From Lepidurus packardi (lineage: Eukaryota; Arthropoda; Branchiopoda; Notostraca; Triopsidae), in assembly GCA_023053545.1 (NCBI GenBank), contig JAKZAN010000001.1, forward strand, positions 11,548,024 to 11,612,023: a DNA stretch of 64,000 nucleotides, read 5' to 3'. Below the pieces are notes generated by a model. The model was not told the DNA's origin, made no database searches, and saw only the letters and a program-made list of their open reading frames with translations. The stretch's first letter is position 1; each line of letters starts with the position of its first letter. The position numbers and the translations under genes are program-made. Shown in pieces: positions 47,005-56,648 of this stretch.

Positions 47005-50000
47005 TCACTTGCTCGCATCTTCTTTTAAGTTAACTGTACGATTAAATACCACCTACGCAAGAAATATTTCAATAAATTAGCAAATTCTCTGGCGAATAAA
47101 AGTGGCTTACTCGTTTAGCACTAGAATCTGGATCCACCGAGAAGAATCCGATACGCTCAAACTGGAACTTGTCCCATACTTTGGCTCGGCCGATAGTTTT
47201 GTCAGCTAAGGCTTCCACAACGCTCAAAGAATCCGGGTTACAATCGGACAAGAACCCGTTAGGCACTTCATTGGTATCTTCTGGATTCTTATGCATGAAT
47301 CTAAACAAGTACGCGTTACAATTTATAAGCAAATTCGACAAAATTTTCATAAGAAAATCCAACTTACAATCGCTCATAAAGGCGGACTTCCACTTTCATT
47401 GGCTCGGAAACCCAATGAATAAACGCTTTGGGTTTCTCGCCTTCTGAACTTGGATGGCACGTGACTTCCAATTCGGATACTTGACCTTGGTTATCTCGGA
47501 TAACCTTGGCCACTTGTAAAACGTATCCTGCGTGTCTTAATCCCACTGACTGTTTGGGTGTTAAACGCCGATAGTTCTTATCCTCCACCTAAACAAAAAG
47601 ACACAAATAAATCTAAGAAAAATACAATAAGATCTCTTCTCGCTTCTTACAAAAATTACAAATAGTACGATAAATAAATAAACAGGAATAAATAAATAAA
47701 ATATAGTAGTAATGTAGTAAAATAGTACAAACTAATGAAAGGGAACTTGCCTCTTTAAAGTCGGTTTTTTCCAGGTAAATCACTTTGGAGAAGGTCACTT
47801 TGTGACTGCCTTTGCTGGGCTCATTTGGGAAATCAGGAACTTCAATTTCGACAGGTTTAGAATTAGGAAAGTTGGTAATTGTGACTTTCAAAGGCTCTAG
47901 CACAACCATGACCCTAGAATTGAACGTTTAAACCAATGACTGTGATAATTAAAAGGGTAACTAACCTAGACGCAGTTACATTAAGGACGTCACGTACACA
48001 AGCTTCCAACATTTGAGGATCAACGGACATTTGCGCGCCACTCAAACCCAATCTGGCGCAAAAATTGTTGACAGCCTCAGATGGAAAGCCCCTTCGCCTC
48101 AATGCTGTTAAGGTGAACAACCTAGGATCGTCCCAATCTATAAAAAATCTAAATTTATTAGCCCCAATCGTTTTTTTTTTTTTTTTTTTTTTTTTTTACC
48201 TGCAACAACTTTGTCAGTGATAAGTTTCGCGATTTTTCGTTTCGAAACCACAGTGTAGTTCACGTTCAAGCGACCATATTCCCACTGCACCGGACAGTAG
48301 ATATCTAACGCATTGCATAGCCAATAGTAAGATGATCGCCTGGGGGAGGGAGGAATATTAGTTAATATAATCAAAGAAATTATTACAAAAATTAATTACA
48401 TATGGTAGATAATTCACTTTACCTAGATTGAAATTCTTTGGTGCACAACGAGTGGGTGATTTGTTCAATGGAGTCGCAAAGGCAATGGGTGTAGTCATAG
48501 GTAGGATAGATGCACCATTGGTTGCCCGTACGGTGATGCGCCACGTATTTGATGCGATACGCCACTGGATCCATTTTGCCTTCCTCTAAGGTTACTTTCA
48601 TCCTCAAAGTAGCTTCTCCTTCGTCAAACTTTCCATTTTTCATATCCTAAACGATACTAAATAGCTTTAGACGCTTCTAATGAACTAATATTAGCATTTA
48701 ATATACTTCAAACAGTTGCAGACTCTCTTCAGTGGGTCTTTCCCCCCACGGCGACGGTATTGGGTTATGGCCTTTCATGTCTTCCGCTTTCTGGTGGCAG
48801 ACATAAGCCAAGCCTTTCCTTATGAGTGTCTTGGCCCATTCATAGAGCTGTTGAAAGTTGTCCGAAGAGTGCGTAATGGCATGCGGCTTGTAACCCAACC
48901 ATTCTACCATGTCTTTGATGCCTACAAAGAACTTTTCCTCTTCTTTTTCAGGATTGGTATCATCGTAGCGCAAGAAACAGATGCCACCATTGGCTGCAGC
49001 ATAGCCAAAGTTGATATTGATGGCTTTAGCGTGGCCGATATGAAGAATTCCATTAGGTTCAGGGGGGAAACGAGTCCGGACCTATTAACAAACAACAAAA
49101 CATGAATTTTTAACAATTTTAGGAATTTTTAACACATACTTGTCCTCCAGTGAGTTTCAAATGCTCTTGGAGCAGGGCCATGGTGTTGGGGGTTATGACG
49201 TATCCGTCTGTCTTGTAATTCTCACCGGTTTTATGGAAATGGACTTTGGTTTTCATCAGTTCGGCAATGGTGGCAGCTCCACTGGTTTCTTCGCTTGCTT
49301 CTTTCTTGTCTTCTGACTTCTTAGGAGCTGCCTTAGTGGCTTTAGCATCTGTTTTGGAACCTTTTTCAATTTTAGGGGGAGGAGCCAGATCGGCTTCGGT
49401 TTTGGGACCCAATAGATCCAATAATTGGACGTCAATTTCGGATTTCATGGCTTTTCCGTCTCCCCACGGCAGTAGGTTGCGTACTTCGCTCATTAAAAGC
49501 CCCACATTGAATCGATATCTACAATTTTAGCTTAAATTATTGAAAATGCACATGCAATTATGGTGAACAAGCATGCCTCTTCTCTAGGACTTCATTTTTA
49601 TGGGCTTGAATACATTTCTCAACTGATTTTTCGACTTGCTCAGGAGTTACAACAACACCGATCCCACTGGCCTTCTCAAACGCTGGGACATCGACTTTCT
49701 CTCCAGGATGGGAAAGAATATAGTCCATAGCAGCTGAAATATTGTCCTTTTAATAAGTTTACGATAATAAAAATGGAAAGAATACCATTTAATCGCATTT
49801 CCGAGTCGATTTTCCCGGTTGAAACATATTCGGACAATAAGGGGATGTGGTTGGCTACTTGGGGCTTCATTTTGGTAGCTATGTTGTATAGTAGCATTCC
49901 CGAACCTTTATTAACCCCGTTACCGGACGCCTTGCTTGCCTACAAAAATAGAAAAAAAGGAAAACACGTTAGAATCTGAATGAGGCAACCGACATATGGA

Positions 50001-50128
50001 CTTACGGCGGATATGCAAAGTTTCAGGTTTTTGGTGACAGCTTCATTCTTGAGGGTTTCTTTAGCCTTCTGTTCACTTAAGCCAATACTCATGAGTAAGG
50101 TTAAATCATTTTCGGTAGCGGAAACCAT
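47005..50128 (-). CDS. QARS1: Cytosolic glutaminyl-tRNA synthetase, 12 exons
   Basis: Exons in transcript order: 50128-50006, 49930-49786, 49733-49577, 49518-49140, 49081-48707, 48646-48423, 48339-48200, 48137-47966, 47913-47751, 47588-47368, 47300-47111 and 47052-47005, giving 778 residues (human 775). It charges tRNA-Gln with glutamine and is a subunit of the multisynthetase complex in animals. The eukaryotic N-terminal tRNA-binding domain ([12 protein letters not shown]) is followed by a linker, the class I catalytic core with [17 protein letters not shown] (HIGH at 282-285) and VSKRK (499-503, KMSKS equivalent), and the anticodon-binding beta-barrels (ending [27 protein letters not shown]). 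Introns are 52-162 bp. Introns 3 and 9 need GC donors. The exon 2 start at 49930 (acceptor GCAAG) is the only phase-compatible choice; an AG five bases upstream would break frame. A hAT element begins 85 bp upstream of the start codon. Confidence 0.95.
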
Positions 50129-50213
50129 TTTAAATTAAATTTACATACAAATTATCTCTGTCAGGGCAAAACCTGAGCCGTCCCACACTACAATATTGAA
50201 TGGGCAACACAGG

Positions 50214-50227
50214 CAGTGTTGCCAGAT
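50214..50227 (+). repeat. Left hAT terminal inverted repeat
   Basis: CAGTGTTGCCAGAT, exact reverse complement of 52991-53004. Confidence 0.9.
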
Positions 50228-50379
50228 TTTTTTCCCAGAGCCCGCCAAATTCAAACTCGAAGTCGCCAATATGTCGCCAAAAATAGCGGAAGACAAGTCG
50301 CCAAAGTCGCCACTGTTTAACTGAAATACAAAATAAGTTGTACAGTAAAAACATGAATTAAATGTTACTTTAAGCGCAT

Positions 50380-51727
50380 TTATTCTAGATATTCAGAAAT
50401 ATCTTCGTCGTCTTCCGAGGTGTACATAACTGAGTTAAACTTTTCTAACATCTTTTCAGAGGGCTCAAAATCTTTACAGCATATCCCCTTCATGCGTAAC
50501 CCATACTTGACATGCAAAATCTGTGTGAGAGTTGACGTTGACAGCCTATTTCTGAGCTTCGACTTGACGCTGTTGACATGGCTGAACACCCTTTCGCACG
50601 CTGCATTGCTGAAGGGCAAAGACAACAACTACAAAACATACAATGCTATATCTTGGAATGGCGTATTACCCATTGAATCGACAAAAGAATACACGCTTCC
50701 CCAAAATTCACAGCTATCCAGAGGAACATTTTCTTTGAAAAATAATCTCCAGTTTACGGATAAAACATTCCTCCACTGGTTCTCTAGTTCAGATGTTCGG
50801 CATCTTGGCGAGAGAAAGGGCAATTCCGAAAACTTGGCTGGATTGGGGCTCAGCACAGACAAAGGAGAAAAAGAGCCCAGTTTTCGGAATAAGGTTAAAT
50901 TAGTGGGAACACGCATAATTAATTGCTTTGTAAGCTCTATTAAGAAGCCCTTGCAGATCTTTAAAATCATATTTTTTTTTTCGTGACACTTAGCTGCCTT
51001 CAGAGCTTGTTCAAAATCATAACCCAAATCAGCTTCACTATCTTTCAAAAAATTATGATCTGATAAAACGGTTGTCGTCACGTCGGTTTGGATAACTTTA
51101 GGGGTTACAATGCGTTTTACTAATGTACTAACGTACGTTTCGAGTTCCCCAAATAAGGAAAAGCTATCAACCGTCTCCCTCTGAAACTTTAAATTAAAAC
51201 TTTCGACTTCCAAGAGAATTGGCTTTAAAAAGATGAAAAAAAAGCTTGTTTGTTTCGTCATTATACATGTCACGAAGGAGGCTTGCAGTATAACAGCGTT
51301 CTTTAATTGACACAGAGTTGAAGAAGGCTGCTAAACTGTCCCACTGGTCCAATATTCTAGTTATGCAACGAGAAACGGACAGCCAACGTGTTGCGGAAGG
51401 GGAAACAAACGTTAGAGGAGTACTACATTGCGATCCTTCCCCGGCTTGAATTACATCGTATATTTCTCTATACAGGCTTCTACGCATTGGGCTATTGCTA
51501 AACCAGTTGTAGTTTTCCCGAACCATAAAATCAACGTGTTTAGGAAAAACTAAACAAGCTTTGGAGGCAGCTAAGTGAAGCGAGTGACAAATACATTTAA
51601 CTAATATTAACCCTGGTACGCTGTCGCGAAGTTTGGTGTAGAGAGAATTGTTAACACCACACATTGCACTAGCACCGTCAGTGCCAATACCAATGAGATT
51701 TGCAAGGGGGAGCTTTCTCTCAGCCAA
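50380..51727 (-). pseudogene. hAT transposase remnant, broken
   Basis: The first piece (51727-51194) carries LIGIGTDGASAM, containing the first catalytic Asp region of hAT transposases, then the CHSLHLAASKA and SATRWLSVSRC motifs. It matches the DUF4371/ZMYM6-like branch of hAT proteins. The frame then shifts near 51231-51245 at an A/T homopolymer and continues to 50629. A TAG (50629-50631) interrupts it just before LLSLPFSNAACERVFSHVNS, the hAT C-terminal dimerisation domain, which ends at 50380. The region upstream of 51727, which should hold the N-terminus and zinc finger, is missing or unrecognisable. A functional transposase is not possible from this copy as read. Confidence 0.85.
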
Positions 51728-52990
51728 GAAGCCGACAACTGCCGTGTATAAATATACTCCATATTCTCCAACCCCATATACTATAAAATACCTCGTCGTG
51801 TTAAGAAAGTCGTGTTAAGAAAAAGGTAAAAATCTGCTTTGAAAGAAATTGCGAGTGAGCTCTGTGAAATTTGCAACAAACTGCACGGAAGCGCAATAGC
51901 AATTGCTGACGAGTTGATGAGACGACGCTATTTATATGAAATTAAAAACAGTAGAACGTAGCAAGTGCTTGTCTTTCTTTGCGGATTAGCATGCAATGTG
52001 AAGTGAAAGATATTACCGTAAGACTTTAATACCAAGATCCAGCATAATCATTTCCGGGAGAAAAACTTTCAAAATCGCGCAATGCTAGTCGAATCTTACG
52101 TCAGCCCCAAACTCCCTCGAGAGAAAGGTCACCAGTCCCCCGTTTTGTGAATGTTTTGTTCTCTTTTCGAACCCTTCTTGTAGTAGATTTGGAATGCCTA
52201 CTTCTGGGGTAGGATGGGCAAGTCTGTGAATCCATCCCTCCTATGTTCCTTGTTACCCCAACATCCTCTTGAGACCGAGAAAATCGTCTTAATCCCTTTA
52301 CATTGGAAGATACCCCCAGTTACCATACTGTGTAAACCTTTATACTGTGATATAAACACTAACCTTTATAATCCTGATGCTTTCATTCCTGTACGTGAAC
52401 GCACTGCGATTTCGTCTCTAGCGTTCTAAATGACCTCGGAAAAAAAGATAAACTTCGTAAGGAACTCACTTTTTCCTTTCATTTGACTATAAATCTATAA
52501 AGTTTCACCCTCGCTACGCCACATTAATCAGTAATTAAGACAAACACTTCAGCGCGAAGCTTCAAGCTCTTCAATTGGAAAAAACACCCTAATCAAACTC
52601 GCGATCTATTACTGATTCAGCCGCCATATCGGCACTAGAACTTCGAATCTCGCGCCCAACATACCTTGAGAGCAGTTCACAGAGCGCCAGACTGCGAGTC
52701 GTCTGGCAGCGGTTCCCGAAGTCGTAGAATCCGCACCTACCCTGTATGCTTTAACAAGGGATCCGCGCCTCCCCTGGGAACCAGTCCGCTGGTTACGAAA
52801 TGCGGTCTATTACCTCTATGTAAATAAAAGCGGCAAGAATACATTGCGAACGGAGTTTGCTTTTCTATATAAAAATCTTCATCACGTAAAAGCGAGCAAA
52901 AGTCGCCAAATACATCGCCAATCGCCAAGTGCCTTCAAATGCACGCCAAACTATGCTCCCAAGTCGCCAAAGTTGGCGAGAAATCGCCGT

Positions 52991-53004
52991 ATCTGGCAAC
53001 ACTG
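52991..53004 (-). repeat. Right hAT terminal inverted repeat
   Basis: ATCTGGCAACACTG, exact reverse complement of 50214-50227. Confidence 0.9.
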
Positions 53005-53178
53005 AGACACAGGAAACAAGCTGAACGGCGACCAAGCTGAACGGCGACTTTCCTAGCCCGGAACCCCGATTCGCCTGTAACTTTGAACAGCGACCAACGG
53101 TTCTTTTATATAAATACAAAAATATTCATTGTGGAAGCAAGTCTTGTTATTTTCCCTTCGAAAAATGTTCTTTCAGCA
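53005..53178. promoter_or_regulatory. 5' flank of the sloth1/sloth2 locus
   Basis: Only about 174 bp separate the hAT end from the sloth1 start. It holds a direct repeat AAGCTGAACGGCGAC (about 53018-53048), an AT-rich TATATAAATA stretch near 53107, and a short upstream frame (ATG 53165, five codons). The TGA of that frame overlaps the sloth1 ATG. CTTTCAG at 53170-53176 could alternatively be a splice acceptor. No promoter element is certain. Confidence 0.35.
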
Positions 53179-53462
53179 ATGAAGCCGAGTTATATATTAC
53201 GTCGTATTTTAAACTCGTGGCCTGGGAAAAGATATCTAGGAGAATATCGGTTTTTACCATTATTCTTCCTTCTTGGGGCCGCGTTGGAATTTTCCATGAT
53301 CAACTGGCGTGTTGGTAACGTAAACTTTTGTGAGTTTCAGTTTCTGACTTTATATAGTTTAATATGTAATCAATAATTAATTAAAAATATTTTTATTGCA
53401 TAGATAACACATACAAACACCGCCGAGCCGAATATCTAGCCAGAAAGGAACTCGAAAGTTAA
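53179..53462 (+). CDS. sloth1: SMIM4/UQCC5-type complex III assembly micropeptide (sloth1-like), 2 exons
   Basis: Exons 53179-53329 and 53404-53462 (74-bp intron), giving 69 residues. It matches the SMIM4/UQCC5 family. A basic N-terminus (LRRILNSWPGKRYLGEYRFL) precedes one membrane segment (LPLFFLLGAALEFSMI), then RVGNVNFYNTYKHRRAEY and a charged tail. The family acts in the mitochondrial inner membrane in assembly of respiratory complex III. Drosophila sloth1 is the known orthologue and is made from one transcript with sloth2. Here the next cistron starts 20 bases after this stop, with no room for a separate promoter. The start codon has G at -3. Confidence 0.88.
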
Positions 53463-53482
53463 GGGGAAAACTACTTTTAACA

Positions 53483-53656
53483 ATGCCTGCCGGCGTTTCG
53501 TTGCTCCGATACTCATGTTTCCTAACGGCAGGACTTTTCTCCATGTTTGCAGGTGCTCAGACGGTTCACATCTTCTATCAGCCCCTAGGTGACTTGGACC
53601 TCATCATCGCGGACGAAAAACGTCGCCTTCTTTTAGAAAAAAGTCCGCAAACTTAG
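53483..53656 (+). CDS. sloth2: BRAWNIN/UQCC6-type complex III assembly micropeptide (sloth2-like)
   Basis: Single-exon frame of 57 residues starting MPAGVSLLRYSCFLTAGL. The MPAGV start, the short hydrophobic segment and AGAQTVHIFYQPLGDL match BRAWNIN (UQCC6, human C12orf73). That protein is an inner-membrane micropeptide needed for complex III assembly and works with UQCC5. The frame is too short for usual ORF cut-offs. It lies 20 bases downstream of the sloth1 stop on the same strand, with A at -3 of its ATG and a poly(A) signal 33 bases after its stop. It is therefore almost certainly the second cistron of a shared mRNA. Leaky scanning or reinitiation is inferred, not shown. Confidence 0.88.
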   Translation: MPAGVSLLRYSCFLTAGLFSMFAGAQTVHIFYQPLGDLDLIIADEKRRLLLEKSPQT

Positions 53657-53689
53657 AATCCGAACACGTTTTTTGTAGTTTACTGTACA

Positions 53690-53695
53690 AATAAA
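53690..53695 (+). terminator. Poly(A) signal AATAAA for sloth1/sloth2
   Basis: AATAAA 33 bases after the sloth2 stop codon. No such signal lies between the two cistrons, which supports one shared transcript. Confidence 0.7.
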
Positions 53696-54032
53696 TATTC
53701 TTTACACTCGTGGAGGAAAAAGTGAAAGTCCATTATTTAAAATAGTTAAAAAAAAAAGTGAAAACCTCATAAATACACCCTTAGCCCCTCCCAAATCAAA
53801 ACATAAATCATTCAAAGTATACAAAACTGAGAAAAAATGTGCGCTCCACGCCCGTATAACACTAAAAACTTTGGCAAAACGGAATGTTATTTCTTTTCCA
53901 AATTCGACATGATTCAAAGGAAAAAACTGCCGCTTTAACCAAATAACACAGTGCAAACCTTTCAGGCACTTTTAAAGAAGAAAAAAGCCTCTAGGCCTTT
54001 TTGCTTTTGTTAATTTTGTTGCTTTTGTCTCT
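53696..54032. other. Convergent 3' region of sloth1/2 and GMPPB
   Basis: AT-rich sequence between two convergent genes. No gene seen. Confidence 0.5.
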
Positions 54033-55451
54033 TTACATGATAATTTGTGGTTCGGGGACTGAATCCGATATAGCTTTATGAGGCAGCACTTTCCCTCCGT
54101 TGATATAAATCTCGTCTTTCACAATCACATCTTCGCCTAGCACTGTAACGTTCTCCATCCTCACCTAAACGATAGACAAATTGCTTCGATGAAACGTAAT
54201 TTGCTTTTAATTAGTATTTTTTCTTTTAACTAGTATGTTTTCCTTATTACCCAACGACCAACAACGCATTTCCAGCCAATTATTGAACTCTCCACCCAAG
54301 AATGAGATTTTATATGGGCGTCTCTCATGACGGTACTCCGTTTGATACAAACTCCATCTTCAATGACAGCGTTAGCTCCAATTGTGACATTGGGTCCAAT
54401 GCGACAATTGGCTCCAATCGTGGCACTCGAATCCTACAAAATCATTAGCAAAAACTTCGTTATACACCCAAAAAACGATTAAAAAAGGACGACACTTACA
54501 ATAAGGACGTTTCCTACGATGCAAGGTCCGGAATGGAGTAGATTAGGGCTTTTTTGACGTAAAGAGCCTAAATAGAGGCACATTCCCGTCAAGAAATCCT
54601 TGGGCTGCCCAACATCCATCCAGAAACCCTGCAATTCCAGCGCGTACAACTCGCCATCAGTTGCCATGATGGGAAAGACCTCTTTTTCAATGCTCATGGG
54701 CTTCAACTGGAAATAATTCATTCATAACTCGATTTTAACTTAGTTACGTTTTTACTTCTATTCGCTTCATTACGGAGGGATTCAGGATGTATAAACCAGC
54801 GTTGATCTTGTTCGACACGAACTCGGGAGGTTTTTCAACGAAATTCTCGATTTTTCCATTCTCGCCATAGACTACTACACCGTACTTGGAAGGTTCGTCC
54901 ACTTTTGTGACCTAAGAAACGTAACTTTCTGAGCCTCAAGTTCTGATGACTTCATTGTTGGAAATCAAAACTTACCACAATAGATCCTTCTCGCCCATGA
55001 GCTTCATGGAACTGGACCATTTCTTTGAAGGGAAAGTCGCAGATGATATCCGAGTTGAGCACGAAAAAGGGCTCGTCGTCGACCGCTAAAATGTCTTTGG
55101 CTAAAGCTAACGGTCCTGCTGTGCCTAAAGGCTCGGTTTCGTGCGAAAACGTGATTTTGACACCCAACTGCGAAGTGAAAATAAGTTAAGATACGAAAAT
55201 GAGTGTTAATTGAAAGCTTTTAGCTAACATAGTTTTCTTACTCGCACGGCTTCCTTGCTAAGCACGGTTTCCATCTGTTCAGCACGGTATGACACGGCTA
55301 AGACGACTTCTGTGACCCCAGCGTCTACCAAAGCTTCGATTTGATGGAGAAGCATCGCTTTATTGGCGAATTCCACTAAGGGTTTTGGACGGCTGAGTGT
55401 AAGGGGCCTTAAACGGGTGCCATACCCTCCGACTAGGATGAGAGCTTTCAT
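54033..55451 (-). CDS. GMPPB: Mannose-1-phosphate guanylyltransferase beta, 6 exons
   Basis: Exons in transcript order: 55451-55242, 55167-54976, 54911-54756, 54706-54500, 54433-54251 and 54164-54033, giving 359 residues (human 360). It makes GDP-mannose from mannose-1-phosphate and GTP in the cytosol for N-glycans, O-mannosylation and GPI anchors. The nucleotidyltransferase signature [11 protein letters not shown] lies at residues 8-18 with PKPLV after it. [37 protein letters not shown] and [15 protein letters not shown] follow. The C-terminal left-handed beta-helix has hexapeptide-type repeats ([19 protein letters not shown]) and ends VPEPQIIM as in the family. The start codon gives MKALILVGG with no N-terminal extension, matching orthologues. 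Introns are 49-86 bp. Confidence 0.96.
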
Positions 55452-56648
55452 TCGACCCAATTTGGTTTTCTAAAAAAGACAAAAAAGAATGAAAAATCAG
55501 GAAATCTTATCTCACGATCATTTTGCTGTCAAGTTTCAATGGTTCGAGAGGTTTCGGGGACACGTATACACGCACGGATGCAAAGAGGGTAAGGGCATAA
55601 ACCGGTTTCTAAAACCCATATACTTTTGAGGTTGTCAAATCAATTTCAAGGCCAGGAAGAATATCCCGCTGGAAAAAAAGGTTATTCACCTAAAACCCAG
55701 GCTAATTCATAACTAAAAATGCTAATAACATTAAGATATTGAGACAAATTTGAGCTAATTTAAAAGTACGCGGTCCCATGTATAGCTTTCTGCACATTTG
55801 AGAGTATAAAATACAAACTTCCACAATGATTAGAGTGGGATCGACCTGAACTCGAAAGAAAAAAATTGCTTAAATGCTTTAAAATTGATGTTACCATGAA
55901 TAGGTTGACGTTTGCATAGGCAAAATTTGCAAGGGTTTAATAGAGTGGAAAGTATCTGATAACTTACCTAGAGTTAAGGGGAAAAACAGGGTAGAATTGG
56001 AATCGCGCTCACTTTTCACCTGAGAAACCGAGAAGACACGTAAGCAAGATGACATCAGTGCCAGGAAGCTATCCCAGCTGGCGCTAGGTGGCACTTAAAA
56101 AGGGAAGCTCGGAAAAGCTACACCGCTAGTTGTAAACTGGTGAAAAAGAAACGGACGATTTCGTTCTCCTATTGGCCAAAGTGGCCAGTGTTTGTTCGCC
56201 GTGATATTCGCCAGTGGTTCCAGGTTTGGGGATCTGGAATTTAATTCCAACAAACATCCCTCTCTCAGCCAATGATCTTTTCCGATATTGCGCATTCTAG
56301 AACGATTATTTGAACACTACCTGGCATGAGCGAAAGAAACATTAACATAATTTAGAGTACACTTTTTATAACTAAATAGCTTCAAACGAATAACTTAGTT
56401 TAATGTTGTTTCGGTTGAATGTTGTATTGATTATACATCTTTAACCACAAAAACTGAAAAATTGCATGAGAATTTAATCGTTCTTCTTTACGCAATTAAC
56501 TAAACGGCAATTCTGTTGCTTTTGATTCACATATTTAACATTGGTTAATTGCCTAGCTGCCAGTTAAGGCTATAATTACTGTCCTTCACAATTAACGTTT
56601 TTCTTAGCAGTAAACAAAAGGACTATGCAGGTTTTACATCTCAAGCTG
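55452..56648. other. Intergenic stretch upstream of GMPPB
   Basis: No supported gene. A GCGCTAGGTGGCAC motif near 56083-56094 resembles insulator-type sites. Short minus-strand frames at 55891-56295 look non-coding. Confidence 0.4.

Larger units (their letters stand above)
50214..53004 (-). mobile_element. Decayed hAT transposon with terminal inverted repeats
   Basis: The ends carry matching 14-bp inverted repeats: CAGTGTTGCCAGAT at 50214-50227 and ATCTGGCAACACTG at 52991-53004, the CAG...CTG type usual for hAT elements. ACACAGG flanks both sides (50207-50213 and 53007-53013), consistent with an eroded 8-bp target-site duplication. Both subterminal regions are dense in TCGCCAA motifs (50260-50312 and 52896-52985), like the subterminal transposase sites of other hAT elements. 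The only coding remnant is the broken transposase on the minus strand. The element lies between the divergent QARS1 and sloth1/sloth2 genes. Confidence 0.85.

Noticed and set aside
49931..49935. Alternative acceptor GTAG for QARS1 exon 2, five bases upstream of the chosen one
   Set aside because: It would break the reading frame with exon 1; only the GCAAG acceptor keeps phase and similarity.
50420..50986. 188-codon plus-strand frame
   Set aside because: Antisense to the hAT transposase remnant, whose minus-strand reading has the hAT C-terminal dimerisation motif.
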